From assembly GCA_018894105.1 (NCBI GenBank), contig CM032117.1, positions 30,608,501-30,672,500 of the forward strand: 64,000 nt of DNA, read 5' to 3'. Shown here piece by piece: positions 22,782-33,873 of this stretch; positions within the stretch are counted from its first letter, which is position 1; each line of letters opens with the position of its first letter. The DNA is from Jacaranda mimosifolia. Its lineage: Eukaryota; Streptophyta; Magnoliopsida; Lamiales; Bignoniaceae. Under the pieces are notes generated by a model, which saw only the letters and a program-made list of their open reading frames with translations, searched no databases and was not told the DNA's origin. Position numbers and translations under genes: made by a program.

Positions 22782-23793
22782 TTTCTTTCATTACCTATTT
22801 ATCATTTTAACCGCATTAGTAAGACGTCGAGCTTTAAGTATTTCCATTTGAGTTCCACATATTTAGCATTATTCTTTTGTAAGTGTCTTTCTCTTCTTAC
22901 TTAGTTAACTTATTGCACTTTCTGTTGTCTTATTTTCACTCGTAGAAATGGTTAGGATTATTGAGAAGAGTAGGGTTGAGAGTTTTTATTGAAAGGCAAT
23001 CCGATCGTCAAGTGTTTTGACGAGTGAGGGTGGTGACTATTTTGAGATGTCGGGTAATAGGTCGAGCTCCTCTAGTAGGTCTGACATGATGGGTGCTGGC
23101 ATAGTAGAGATATGGGTTAATGAGGGAGCTAGGCCTTCTAGTCCTAAGATTGATGAGGTTGGGCCTCAATGCTAGGAATCGATGAGACAGGACCTTCTAG
23201 AGAGGTCAATTCATCATCGGGAAGAAATAAGATGGAATCCTCTAGGGAGGTCGATCCACTCCCATTATTAAGGGAAGGTTATTTACAACCGCACATTATA
23301 GCGAGATCATTTTTCGAAATAAGTTTGGATTATTTGCTGTTTATTACAGGGAAGTATTACATCCATGATGAATTTGAGTTGATTAAGCCTGGGGCAGGTG
23401 ATAAGATAAATGCGCCTCCGGAAGGGTGTATATGCATCTTCAAGGATACCTTGAAATGTGGGCTTAGGTTCCCTCTCGCTCAACCTATAGTCAACTTGGT
23501 GGCAGGTCTCCGTGTTTGTGTTACCTAACTTTTACCCTACTATTTTTTGATGTTGTACAGTTTTGTTATCTTGATAATGATCTTTGATGATGAACCTTCA
23601 TCCTTCGTTAATTTTAGCAATCTTTTCTACTTCCCGATGTCTCGAAAGTTCAAAAGTACCGAGGAGTTGGGTTTTATTATTTAACCGCTTGACCTCGTAG
23701 AAATTTTTTTGTAACCCCCTATTCTTTTCACTGGCAAGCTTGGAAGAAGAGGTATATCTATGTGCGGGCTCTCGATGGAGTCAGTTTAATTCA

Positions 23794-25014
23794 GAATACA
23801 AGAAAATATGCTTTTTGCTACAATATTTTTTACTTCACTAAAAATAATGTAGTAAAAAAGGACTATTTGCTGTGATTGTTCTATTGTACTTTAAAATTTG
23901 AAATGTGTGGTAAAACTTATATTAAATGCTACACTTCATCTCATCTTAGCAAAAGATATATTTATTTACTACAATTTTATGTGTGGTAAATAATATATTA
24001 CATTTACTGCAATTTTACATAAAACATGGAAAAAAGATGATAATTTACCACACTTTTTGATTAGTGAAGTAAAAGCAACAAAACTGGTGAAAGTTTGGCG
24101 GCAAAGATTAAGACCTTCAATGAAAATTTTTCACTAAAAAAAAAAAAAGGTAAAATATATTGAAAGCTATATTTAGTCAATAATATTGAAGGTAAAAAAC
24201 AAAATTTCTTCTAATTTTTATTGTTAAAAATTTATTTAATTAGTTAGTTGAATCTAAATCAACAAATAAAACCTCCAAAAAATTCTTAATTACTGATGGT
24301 TTTAATTAATACAATTAGAGGTAAAATAAAATTTTTACTGCAATTATTATTAAAAAAAATTATTTGACTAATCAATCAAATACTTAATTTAGCAAGTCAC
24401 AATGTCCCTTAAAATAATAGGAAAAGCCAAGTTTGGAGGTAAAATAAAAATTCGCCTCCAATAATTTTTACTATCAAAAAATTAATTAATTAATCAAATA
24501 TATTTAGATTAGCTAATTAGCAACAAAGTGTCCATTGGCCTAGTGGCATCATCTTTACATTCGAAAGTGTAAGGTCAAGAGTTTGAGTCTTAATGAGCTC
24601 ATGGTGCATGTGCGTATAAATAAAAAAAGTAGCTAATTAGTAAAATTCCTCAAAAGCCCCAAAATAATTTTATTTTTACTACATTTAATTGTGATGAGAA
24701 TTTATTTAACTATTTACTATGTTTTTCGAAGTGTAGCAATTAACTACTATATCCTACACTTTTAATTATGGTGAAAAATAGTGGTGTATTTGATAGTTTT
24801 TTTACCACACATTAAATTTGTAGTAATTGAAGACAAGTTCGCAGCAAAAGACAATTACCATGGTTGAAAAAGAGTAGCTAAACTTTTACATTGCTTGCAA
24901 TGTTTACGGTTAGAAACGTGTAGCACAAGCATAGTTAATAACTTTTTTACTACACTTAATTCTTATTTACTATACATATTTAACTGTAGTAAAAAGTATA
25001 TTTTTTTTCTAGTG
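23794..25014. mobile_element. Non-autonomous CACTA-like element
   Basis: The right end TAGTG (25010-25014) and left end GAATA (a decayed CACTA, 23794-23798) are followed inward by matching terminal inverted repeats: CAAGAAAATATGCTTTTTGC on the left against AAAAAAATATACTTTTTAC read from the right. Subterminal copies of TAGTAAA/TTTACTAC and GTGGTAAA occur near both ends in both directions, as in CACTA subterminal regions. About 1.2 kb with no transposase ORF. The interior has three diverged repeats of about 125 bp (24186-24515). A 3-bp target duplication is not evident (TCA left, ATA right). Confidence 0.7.
24521..24629 (+). mobile_element. Short tRNA-derived SINE
   Basis: 109-bp insert flanked by the perfect 11-bp duplication TAGCTAATTAG (24510-24520 and 24630-24640). 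It carries a polymerase III A-box-like TGGCCTAGTGGCA (about 24536-24548) and a B-box-like AGAGTTTGAGTC about 30 bases further on, and ends in an A-rich tail. It sits inside the CACTA-like element. Confidence 0.8.
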
Positions 25015-26954
25015 ATATCCCTAGGGTTCGTGGAGAGGTCAGGTCAAAATGCCTAGAGATGAAAATCCAACATGGAATGATACTTCTATTGAAGATCTGC
25101 TCGAATTTGGAAAGGTGGAGGCATTTGGATTCACTAGGGAAAGGAATTTGATGTTGGCAAGACTATCGACCACCCCCTTGAGATTGCAACCAATGTTCGT
25201 TTAGGTAGAATTAACTTTTCTAAACTTTTTGTTTTCTTTGGTGAAGTTTTCGATCGGAACGTTGGTTGTTTCCAAGTAGATCTATCATGAATCGCGCACG
25301 TCAGATGGCAATGACTAGGCGCCAGAAGGCACTGGAATGCCGTTAGGTTGCTGTCGCCTGTTGAGAGGCGGCATCATAGGCTAGGTCTGAGCGTGCTCCC
25401 TCATTCGGCCACTCCATCTCCAACTGTACAAAGTGTGGCTGAGGCAGTTAGCCCGACCTCTCTCTCGAAGAGGAAAGTCAAGGAGGTCGAGAAATAAGGG
25501 GCCGCCAAGATGACCACAGTAGATAAAGGGAAAGAAAAAGCAATTGCCCCCGCATGGCCGCTTACGAGATGCTCTTCGATAAGGAGCTGTGACATTTGCA
25601 TACATAAAATGAAACTACATTTTGGATTGAAGGTTGGGGTTTCAAATACAGCGTCAATAATAAGTGCAAGGTCGAAGGTGTGATCCTGTTGGCGGTGCTG
25701 ATGACTAGCCTTTTTCAAAGGAACTAGAAAGTGATGTTCAACCATTCATAGGTCAATGCACTGAAGGCATTTTCTTACCATGCCAACATAGTAAAGTGTC
25801 AATGTGATGTCTTTGTTTGACCGTGATTGCATTTTGAACTTAGTTTTTGCTAAGGTATTCATTTCCCAAGTAGGTGGGCCAGGTGGGCCACTCAACTAAG
25901 GTTGGAGCAGAGGTGCGAGGAGTTAGATAAAGAGCAGATTGACTTTTCCAAGACTTGTGTCGATTCTCTAGAGTCGAGGATTAGGGAGCCAACCAAACAG
26001 ATTGAGAAGAATAATGCTAAGTTAATAGCTTCCATTCAAGGGAAGAGTTAAGTGGAGTATTTATTGAAAGAGTCAATGACTAAGTTCCATAAGGCTTCCT
26101 TGTTTGGTCAGGTGCAAGGTTATGAAAACTATCTCTGTTACGCTTGCAGCGAGTTTTTCAGAATGCTACCTGGTATCTAAAAGAAGGCTATACAACAATT
26201 CATGTTGAGGCCTACCTTTACCAATACAAGTGTGGTGTTTAGCATGGATATGCTAAGGAAGCATTCGAGAAGGCAGTGAAACAATTAGAGTTCATAAGCT
26301 ATCAAATCTAGGAAGAGGATAAGGCTCATCTAAATGTACTAAAAAATAAACAGTTTGAAGATTACAAAAAAAATGCCCCTATTGAGGAGGTTGAGGCTCC
26401 CAGCATCCTAAGGTTGTTGAGGTAGGAAAAGAATTTGAATTTGTCAGCGATTCTGTTCTCGACATTAAGAATGACGAGGTGGATGTCGCGTAGTATTGTT
26501 CTACCATTGAGCGTTCATTTTTAGGCGATGAGGCTAGCTGTCTCGCCCTGTTGAGGCAATCCCTTTGGGCTTGAATAAGAGGTCGATGTTCCACTATAGG
26601 TTGTTGTTGTTGACATGACATATGAGATTGATAAGGCCATAGATGAGGTTGTGGCCAAAGCTGCTGCTCGGAGAGGTCGAGGAGAGGGAGCAGGATCTAG
26701 CTAAAAAGTTTTTTATTTTTTGGTGGATGTATATTTGTTGTTATTCTAATGTAGTGCCCAAATGGGCGCTTGAAGAATTTACATTTTGTTTATATGAACG
26801 CTTGATGCTTCGATGATTTCGGTTTCAATTGTGACTATGTTTCTTGTCGATTTCGTACCTTTAGATTAATTATGATCATTTGGATATTGTGTCATTGTAA
26901 TGCGTTTGTGATCCAACGGATGACCTTTGAGGTCAATATATTTTCTTGTTAAGT

Positions 26955-27200
26955 GGTTTGAAACCAACTTTGTTACCAATATTAGGGTCGACATGAATTT
27001 CGTTTTTTGTTAACTAATTTGAAACCAACTTAATTATGTGACAATGTAGTTGACATATGCTTACGTTTCCATTGGTTTGAAACCAACTTAATTATGCGAC
27101 TACGTTTTCATTGGTTTGAAACCAACTTAATTACGTGACTACAAGGTTGACATATGGTTACATTTTTATTAGGTTGCAACCAACTTAATTATGCATGTTG
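26955..27200. repeat. Tandem repeats with palindromic core
   Basis: Five copies of a roughly 39-61-bp unit centred on GGTTTGAAACC, at 26955, 27016 (AATTTGAAACC), 27074, 27113 and 27172 (GGTTGCAACC), each followed by AACTTAATTA-like sequence. The last copy has changed its centre but is still a palindrome. They lie between the convergent gypsy ORF and integrase, where Tat-type gypsy elements often carry tandem repeats. Confidence 0.75.
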
Positions 27201-27360
27201 AAGAGATTGGTTCTCACTCTACTTGAGGTCAATTTATCGTTGCTGGACAATTTGACGAGAAATCAAGTGCTCCTGAGAAAATTATAATTATGCATTTTTG
27301 GAGAAGACTAGATCTCACGTGACTTTTTTATGGTTGAAAGAGATTACAAGATCTCATTTT

Positions 27361-28880
27361 ATACATAAAATTTCTTCAAATCGTAGCATTCTACGGTCGA
27401 GGTAACTCGTTCTCGTCCATATCGGCTATCATGTAAGAGTTGTTTTTAGGCACCTTGATGACTGAGTATGGACCTTCCAATTTGGGGTCAAGCTTTCTGA
27501 CAGGCCTTAATACTTCCACCTTTTTTAGGACAAGATCTCCAACTTGGAAGCTTCATGGTTTGATTCTCTGGTCATAATATTTAGCCATTATCGATCTATA
27601 CCTTTACATTTTCAGGTATGCCTGTTGTCATAGCTCATTGACGATTTTGAGGTCAAGTTGTCTCTCGACCTCATTCCTGATTGGATTGTAGTGAATCACT
27701 CAATCTCTCTATTGTATTAATTCTGCTGGGATTACTACTTCAGAGTCACAGACCATACTGTAGGTGCTGTGACCTGTGATCGTTCTTGACGTCGTCCTGT
27801 AAGCCCATAAAACTCTTGGAAGGTCATCCATTAAATTACCTTTAGATCATTTTAACTTGATTTTGATATAGTCTAGGATGGTTCGATTGGTGACTTCTAT
27901 CTGCCTATTTGCTTGCTGGTTGCCAACAGATGTAAAATGTTGTCATATTCCCAGACTTTCAGCTCAACTCCTTATGCTTTAGCTCTGGAATTAGGTTCCT
28001 TTATCTGATATTAGCACCTTTGTCAACCAAATTGATAGATGATGTTCTTTTATAAAAATCCTTTTATTATTGTGCCTGTTATCTTCAGGATTGCTTCCTC
28101 TTTGACCTACTTGATAAAGTATTGGATTGCCACTATCATGTACTTCCTTTAACCTGTGGCTTTCGAAAATGAGCCTATTTTATCTATTCCCCACTGGTTG
28201 AATGGCCACGTGATTATGACTGGAACAAGAGTTGAAGCTGGTCAATCACACATTGGCGTGCACTTGGTATGATAGGCATTTTCTAGCAAAGTCGACTACA
28301 TCTTGGAGTAAGGTCGGCCAAAAGTAGTCGTGCTTGACGAACTTGTGAGGCAGCGCTCGTCCACCAGAGTGGTTTCCACAAAGCCTGTAGATCTTTTTCA
28401 GGACCTTTTGGGATTGTTCCGACATCAGGCATCATAATTGGGGGCCTGAGAGAGACTTCTTATATAATTGACCAAACTCATTGAGAGTGAATTTGACCGC
28501 CCATCCTCTTAATCTTAGAGCTTTTGCCTTATCCTCTGGTACCCTGCCTTCCCTTAGGTAAGCTTTGATTTCATCTTGCCAACTAGGAGGCTATTCCTTA
28601 ATGTTTCATACTTGGTTTTGGTCGATACTTTTTATAGTAAGCTTGCCTACAACACAAAATGCGATGGTTTTGTCCTTGGTACCTTTGGTCAAGCTAGCAA
28701 ATTTAGATAGCACATCTGCTCTCTCATTTTTTGACCTGAGGACCTAGCTGAGTAAAAATTTCTTGAAATGTTGTTCTAACCTCTTAACTTCTGTAAGGTA
28801 TATATTCATAGATGTTTCTTTGCTTCAAAATTCCCTTCAAATTGTTACACGACCAATTATGAGTTTGCAATAGCTATTAA
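27361..28880 (-). pseudogene. pol: Ty3/gypsy RNase H and integrase remnant
   Basis: Read leftward from 28880. RNase H end: SKETSMNIYLTEVKRLEQHF and RSKNERADVLSKFASL. Linker: WQDEIKAYLREGRVPED. Integrase zinc-binding part: DYFWPTLLQD with HANV. Integrase core: LISDKGT and QANRQIEVTNRTILDYIK. C-terminal part: RYRSIMAKYYDQRIKP, SFQVGDLVLKKVEVLRPV, LDPKLEGPYSVIKV. This is the Athila/Tat-type integrase layout. Scattered stops and a few frame changes; inactive. Confidence 0.85.
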
Positions 28881-29448
28881 GTGCTCATAGCGCACCTGCT
28901 GCGTGGCAGTTGTTGCCCCGGGGTCGGCCGCCCTGCTTGTTTGTGCGCTAGTGTGCATTTTGAGCTCATTTCGTGCTATTTTGCATTCCAAACATCATAG
29001 ACACCTCCATGACTCAATTCCACACCCATTTTGACAAATTTTCATAATATAAACACTTTAAAAATTGGAAATTAAAGTGCTCAAATATGCTTCAAAAATC
29101 ATGTCAAAGTAAAAATCAACATTCTTAAAAAATCTCCAATTATCTCCAATCCAATTGGATCCAAAAATAGCCAAAATACTTTAAAGCTATAATAAACAAT
29201 CTATGTCAACATATAACATCATCTAATGCTAAATCAACATTTAACATCATAAGACTTGAATCAAAATCATGCCAACATATAAAATAATACTTAAACACAT
29301 ATTGATATATTCCAATTCAACACATATAGAGCGACATACAAAATCATCCAAACACTTAAATTCATCAATTGAATCAAGTGTTAGGAGATTAAGAATTAAT
29401 TCATTACATGAGTCAATTCGCAAAAATCAAAATTTAGGTATGAAAATG
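28881..29448 (-). other. Leader of reverse-strand copia C
   Basis: Matches, in reverse, the part of the copia leader nearest the primer site (compare 45190-45680), including the GC-rich variable box (about 28890-28960). It ends abruptly at gypsy sequence on the left. No gag or pol of this element is found. Confidence 0.75.
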
Positions 29449-29462
29449 ACTCCGATACCATT
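29449..29462 (-). other. Primer binding site of copia C
   Basis: CTCCGATACCA in reverse of TGGTATCGGAG, directly adjoining the LTR end at 29463. It fixes the boundary. Confidence 0.82.
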
Positions 29463-29970
29463 TGAAAGAAGGAAAAGAATTGGGATCCAAATATTAAAAC
29501 CAAAAATAGGAAAAATATAACCAATCAATTCCATGCAGAATATTTACCTCTATAAATGGAAACAGAGGATTTGGTGAAATCACTCCAAGGACTCCTCCAA
29601 AGGATGATCTACAGGCAATAGGGGATTGATCTAATTAGTCCCCTTCTCAAGCTCCAAAAATCACCAAATTTGGCAGACCTTTTCATTGCCAATACAGTGA
29701 GTTGTTGCCCAAAGTTTTCTAACTCCTTGGTCACCCAAATATGCTCCCAAAAACTAGTGCAATGGATGATCTACCAAGGAATTGTAAGTACTCCAAGTGT
29801 AGGGCCTCTAATGAAAAAGTCCACACACCTTAGGCAAGCTCTAATTCAACCTTACTTGTGATAGAACAAAGGAGGAAGAAGGTGAAGAGTGGTGGTTTTG
29901 GAGGAGAGAGAGAGGGAAAATTTTTGTGTGATTATTCAGCACATGAATTATATCACGCTTGGAGGGAAAA

Positions 29971-32191
29971 TGAAGGCAAGAGTAGCGTTAGATCTATAAA
30001 TCAAAACTTCATAAGCTTGAAAATAACTAAGCTACTCAAGCATCCAAGGATAGATTCATACTATAGATCTGGATTAAAATGTAGAATTACCTCTTGTAGG
30101 TCAAAAACACGAAGAAGATCAACTATCTCTCACGAGCCCAGAAACTATCTGGAACTGGCATAGCGGAAAGATGGCAACGTTTACCCAGGCTAAATTGCTA
30201 AAAAAATCAAAACATTAAATCTGGAACACCTCCACACATAGTGGAAGCTACTGTAAATAAATTGGAGCAAAAATCTTTTTAGATCGCTCCATAAAAATTC
30301 TCCAACTAGAAGCTGCTGTAGGTGAATCTCCAAAACCGAGCAAGTCAAGTGCCTTACCTCTATTGATATGATCAACACACCAAACAATATTCTAATTTCC
30401 CCTCACTAGAAGCTGGACTTAGAGAGGAAAAAGTGAGGTAGAGGAGGCCAATTTTTAGGTTAGGAAGAAGAAGAAATGCAAAGCTTCAACTCATGATGTA
30501 ATGCAAGGAGATAGAGATTTTGGAGGGAATGCAAGAATCTAATCTCACAGTTTCAGCAATGTGAATTTCGAATTTTGCTCACACTCTATATCTATATATA
30601 GAAGGTGGAAGGTGTGATTCTAGTTGGCATCAAACCTTCCTCAAGGTGATCACCCAAGTTGGCAAAATTCAAATTCAAGTCTTACTTGAATTTCATGTGG
30701 ATTTCAATTTCATTTGGAATCTAATTCCAAATTAATTAAGATGCTAATTCAAATTAACACTTCTTTTAAATTTTCCATCAAAAAAGTATTCTTCTCATTA
30801 ATTAAATTAAACAATTTAATTTAATTAACTAACCTTTGATTTAACTCTTAAATCAAATAAGCTTAACTCTTAAGCTTAAATTAGTCAACTTAACTCTTTA
30901 AGTTAACTTGTCCAATTGATGGTCAACATGATACCAAACAATTAACTCCTTAATTATTGATCTAATTTAACTCTTTAAATTAGTAATCAAAATAAAATTG
31001 ACTGTTAAATTGGATCCTTGAAAATTGGTCACCAAAGGGTGATTTTTCTACCACTTAAAAAATTGCTCTAGCAATTTTGGAAGCTACTTGGTTTTTGTGT
31101 GTGACCCAATAGGTTTTACCATTCATTGGACATGGGCTCACAACTTTTTGTGACTTTTGAATATCTTATATTCATTTGAGTTTAAAACTCCTTTTAAACT
31201 AATCGACTCAATTCAATTAATCTCATTAATTGAAAAGTACCTAATCTCCATGGTCGATGTCCAACCTCAAGCCCATGGAGCCCAACTAATTGGTCGAAAT
31301 GAATATTCTAGAGAACCATCATAGCTCTATGCGTACCACATAAATACAGTCCTTCCATCTCCTATCTCCCAAAAGAGGCCTAGGGCAAGATATTTGTCGT
31401 CTCCATAATAGCCTCAATACTATGTCTTTATTCTCAATGTTCAATTCCCTTGTATGACCTCATCTTTGGAAAACTCCTTTTCCAAATTATCACACCACCT
31501 TGTGCAAGAATTTCTTGGAATCGATCATTATAGAACACATAGGAGATACACTCACCATTCACAAAAGTAAGGAGCCAGATTCCATCTTGGATCTCATAAA
31601 CCGCCATGCCAAATAGCTCATACCCAACCCCAACCCGAAAGACCCACTAAGTGGTCAAGGAAGAGTCAAAGCATTAGGACTGGACATAAGGTTACCATGG
31701 ATCCTCAGGTCAGAGGACTAATAATATGCACTAGCATAAGCAGGAGAATTAACCACCACCGACTTGCCACTACGACTATCTAGTGGATTCTTCGAAAGAT
31801 CTTCAGTGCCTTGTTCTCTAACAAGCCCCTACTAACATGAACCCGTATCTCATATAGATTGCTCATGGAATGGAGCAACATCGAACTCTTGGATTTATGC
31901 ATCGTTAGTACAAATCTATCTGGATGTTAGATGCCCTATCTTATGAGATCTTACGACTTGGAAGATTTAAGATCACAATCGTGTAAGACTTATTCCATGA
32001 TCATCACCTAGTGAATTGACCAAGTCCTGTAGTTATAAGTGATCGATGGGCTTTATCCAAATGCAAGTGAAGTAATAAAAAGCATAAGATGAAGATGGCC
32101 ATAAAAAGAATATCCTTCAATCAAGATTCTTTTACAAGGAAATAGGTTTTACAAGACCAATTCTATTGGCTTACCGAGCACTATTCCAATC
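29971..32191 (-). mobile_element. Solo LTR S3 (copia family, - strand)
   Basis: 2221-bp reverse LTR from TGAAGG to CCAATC, flanked by the perfect 5-bp duplication GAAAA (29966-29970 and 32192-32196). It is inserted in the older C/E LTR. The hairpin array is near 30798-31000. A partly decayed palindrome lies near 30614-30640, just downstream of a TATA stretch in + coordinates. Confidence 0.92.
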
Positions 32192-32469
32192 GAAAATGTG
32201 TGGAATGTGCCAACTATGCAAGTGGTCAGCCACATGGCCCTTTTATAGAGATGGATGGAAGCTCTTAGATGTTTCTAGCACACCCTCTATGCTAGTTGGC
32301 CAACTTGCCAACTTGCACACGCATTTGTATTTCTTGTGCATTTGCATTTAATTAACATTTGCATTTCATCTCATGAAATGAAATGCCAATTAACTTAAAT
32401 TCAAATAGAGTCTTCCATTTGTTTTCCACCGAAAATTCAAATTCTCATTTTAATTAAATTAACTCTAAT

Positions 32470-32598
32470 TTAACTTAACTCCTTAAGTTAATTTGACTTA
32501 ACTCTTTAAGTCAATTAGTTTTAACTCTACTTCTTAAGTTAACTTGAGTAATTAATTTTCATATGACACCAATTAAATTAACTCCTTAATTTAATTGG
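32470..32598 (-). repeat. Hairpins with divergent arms in the C/E LTR
   Basis: Perfect hairpins 32470-32478/32483-32491 (9 bp, loop CTCC), 32493-32501/32506-32514 (9 bp, CTCT) and 32569-32581/32586-32598 (13 bp, CTCC). The loops are the reverse of GGAG/AGAG. The 13-bp arm CCAATTAAATTAA occupies the place of the 9-bp AATAATTAA arm of LTR1 (44177). Confidence 0.82.
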
Positions 32599-33819
32599 CT
32601 TATTTTACTCCTTAAATTATTTTGATTAATTTGACAATTAAATTAATCAAGCCAAAATGACCAATTAAATAATCAACCATTTTTTCTCCAAAACGCCTAA
32701 GATGAGTTTTTCTAAGCAAAAAATTTCTGTGACCTATTAGGTTCAGTCATTCATTCGACATGGACTCACAACTCATTGTGATATTTTGAATATTGAAATA
32801 TCCACATTAGTTTAAAATCCTTTAAACTAATAACTCTTTCAATTAATCTCTATTAATTAAAGAGTACCTAATCTCTATTATCGATGTCTAGCAACTAATC
32901 CATGGAGCCCAACTAATTGGATGAAAGAATTATATCTTGATGAACCATTATAGCTTACGCTTACTATGTAAATACGGTCCTTCCATCTCCTGCCTCCTGA
33001 AAGAGGCCTAAGGCAAGACATTTGTTGGCTCTTATGTCTCTATATCTAATGTTTGGTTCACCTTTATGACCTCAACTTTGGAAAAAAACTTTAGAAAACA
33101 CCTTTTCCAAATTTTCATACTACCTTGCGCAAGGATTTCTTGGAATTGATCATTATAGAATACATAGGAGATGCACTCATTCTTCACAACAACGAGGAGA
33201 TGGATCCCATCTTGGATCTCACAAACCTCCATGCTTAAGTGGCTGATGCCCAATCTCAACCTCGTATGACTCGCTACGTGGTTGGGGAAAAGTTAAAGCA
33301 TAAGAATCTAAACACGAGGCTATCATGGATCCTTAAGTCCAAGGACTAATTATATGTACTATCATAAGCTGGAGAACTTGCCACTACTGATGTGCCACTA
33401 CAACTATCTAGTGGATTCTCTAGGTGGGTTTTTAGTAAACTTGTTCACTAACAAGTACCCACTAATATGCATCAATATCTCACATAGATTTCCATGAAAC
33501 GGAGCAACACTAACCCCTTGGAATATGCATTGTTAGTGCAAGTCTATCTGAATTTTAGATATCCTATCTCATAAGATTCTATGACTTGGAATATGTTAAA
33601 ATCATGACCATAGAAACTTGTTTCATGATCATCATCATATGCGTGACCAAGTCCTGTACTGTGAGTGATTTAAAGGCTTCAACCAAAATGCAAGTAAAGA
33701 GTATAAAATGCATAAGATAAAGATAGTCATTTAATAAGAATATCATTCATTCAAGATTATATTACAAGTGAAATAGTTTCACACGCCAATCTAATTGGTT
33801 GTGGGATACTATTCCAACA

Positions 33820-33873
33820 AAAAAGAGTAATGATACACGCCAATCTAATTGGTTGTAGGGCATTATTCCAATA
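33820..33873 (-). repeat. Duplicated LTR terminus
   Basis: About 52 bp repeating 33783-33819 plus the adjoining bases: the LTR start occurs a second time (ending CCAATA at 33868-33873) before the polypurine tract. A local tandem duplication across the LTR/internal boundary is the simplest reading. Confidence 0.75.

Larger units (their letters stand above)
22948..26710 (+). pseudogene. 'Putative gypsy type transposon' ORF, broken by CACTA insert
   Basis: Decayed coding region. 23169-23528 holds APPEGCICIFKDTLKCGLRFPL, like the conserved PPPG...Y...G-RLPL block of the plant Transposase_28-type domain. After a possible intron (about 23523-23560) comes GFYYLTA and TPYSFHWQAWKKRYIYVRA. The CACTA-like element (23794-25014) interrupts here. 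25015-25500 continues with a basic/serine region (SKRKVKEVEK). 25900-26300 shows a coiled-coil-like stretch (ESRIREPTKQIEKNNAKL). Many stops and frameshifts. Function of the family is not established. Confidence 0.6.
22559..28880 (-). mobile_element. Ty3/gypsy fragment with antisense ORF
   Basis: Reverse-strand gypsy remnant. Integrase and RNase H parts read leftward (27361-28880), then palindromic tandem repeats (26955-27200), then a large ORF reading the other way on the + strand (22948-26710). Plant Tat-type gypsy elements are known to carry extra antisense ORFs between pol and the 3' LTR, some resembling the 'putative gypsy type transposon' domain; this arrangement fits. No LTR pair or target duplication is visible. 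The two flanks belong to different copia elements, so both ends look truncated. Confidence 0.7.
29463..33819 (-). repeat. LTR shared by reverse copia remnants C and E
   Basis: Reverse LTR from a TGAAAG-type end (29463) to CCAACA (33814-33819); about 2.13 kb once the S3 insert is removed. The primer site lies on its left and a polypurine tract with RNase H on its right, so it is both the 5' LTR of C and the 3' LTR of E. It is a divergent subfamily: its hairpin array (about 32440-32660) has different arms, for example 32569-32581/32586-32598 (13 bp perfect, loop CTCC). Confidence 0.85.

Noticed and set aside
25381..25745. Minus-strand ORFs of 74 and 114 codons
   Set aside because: They lie antisense to the gypsy-type ORF, overlap each other in different frames and show no recognisable domain.
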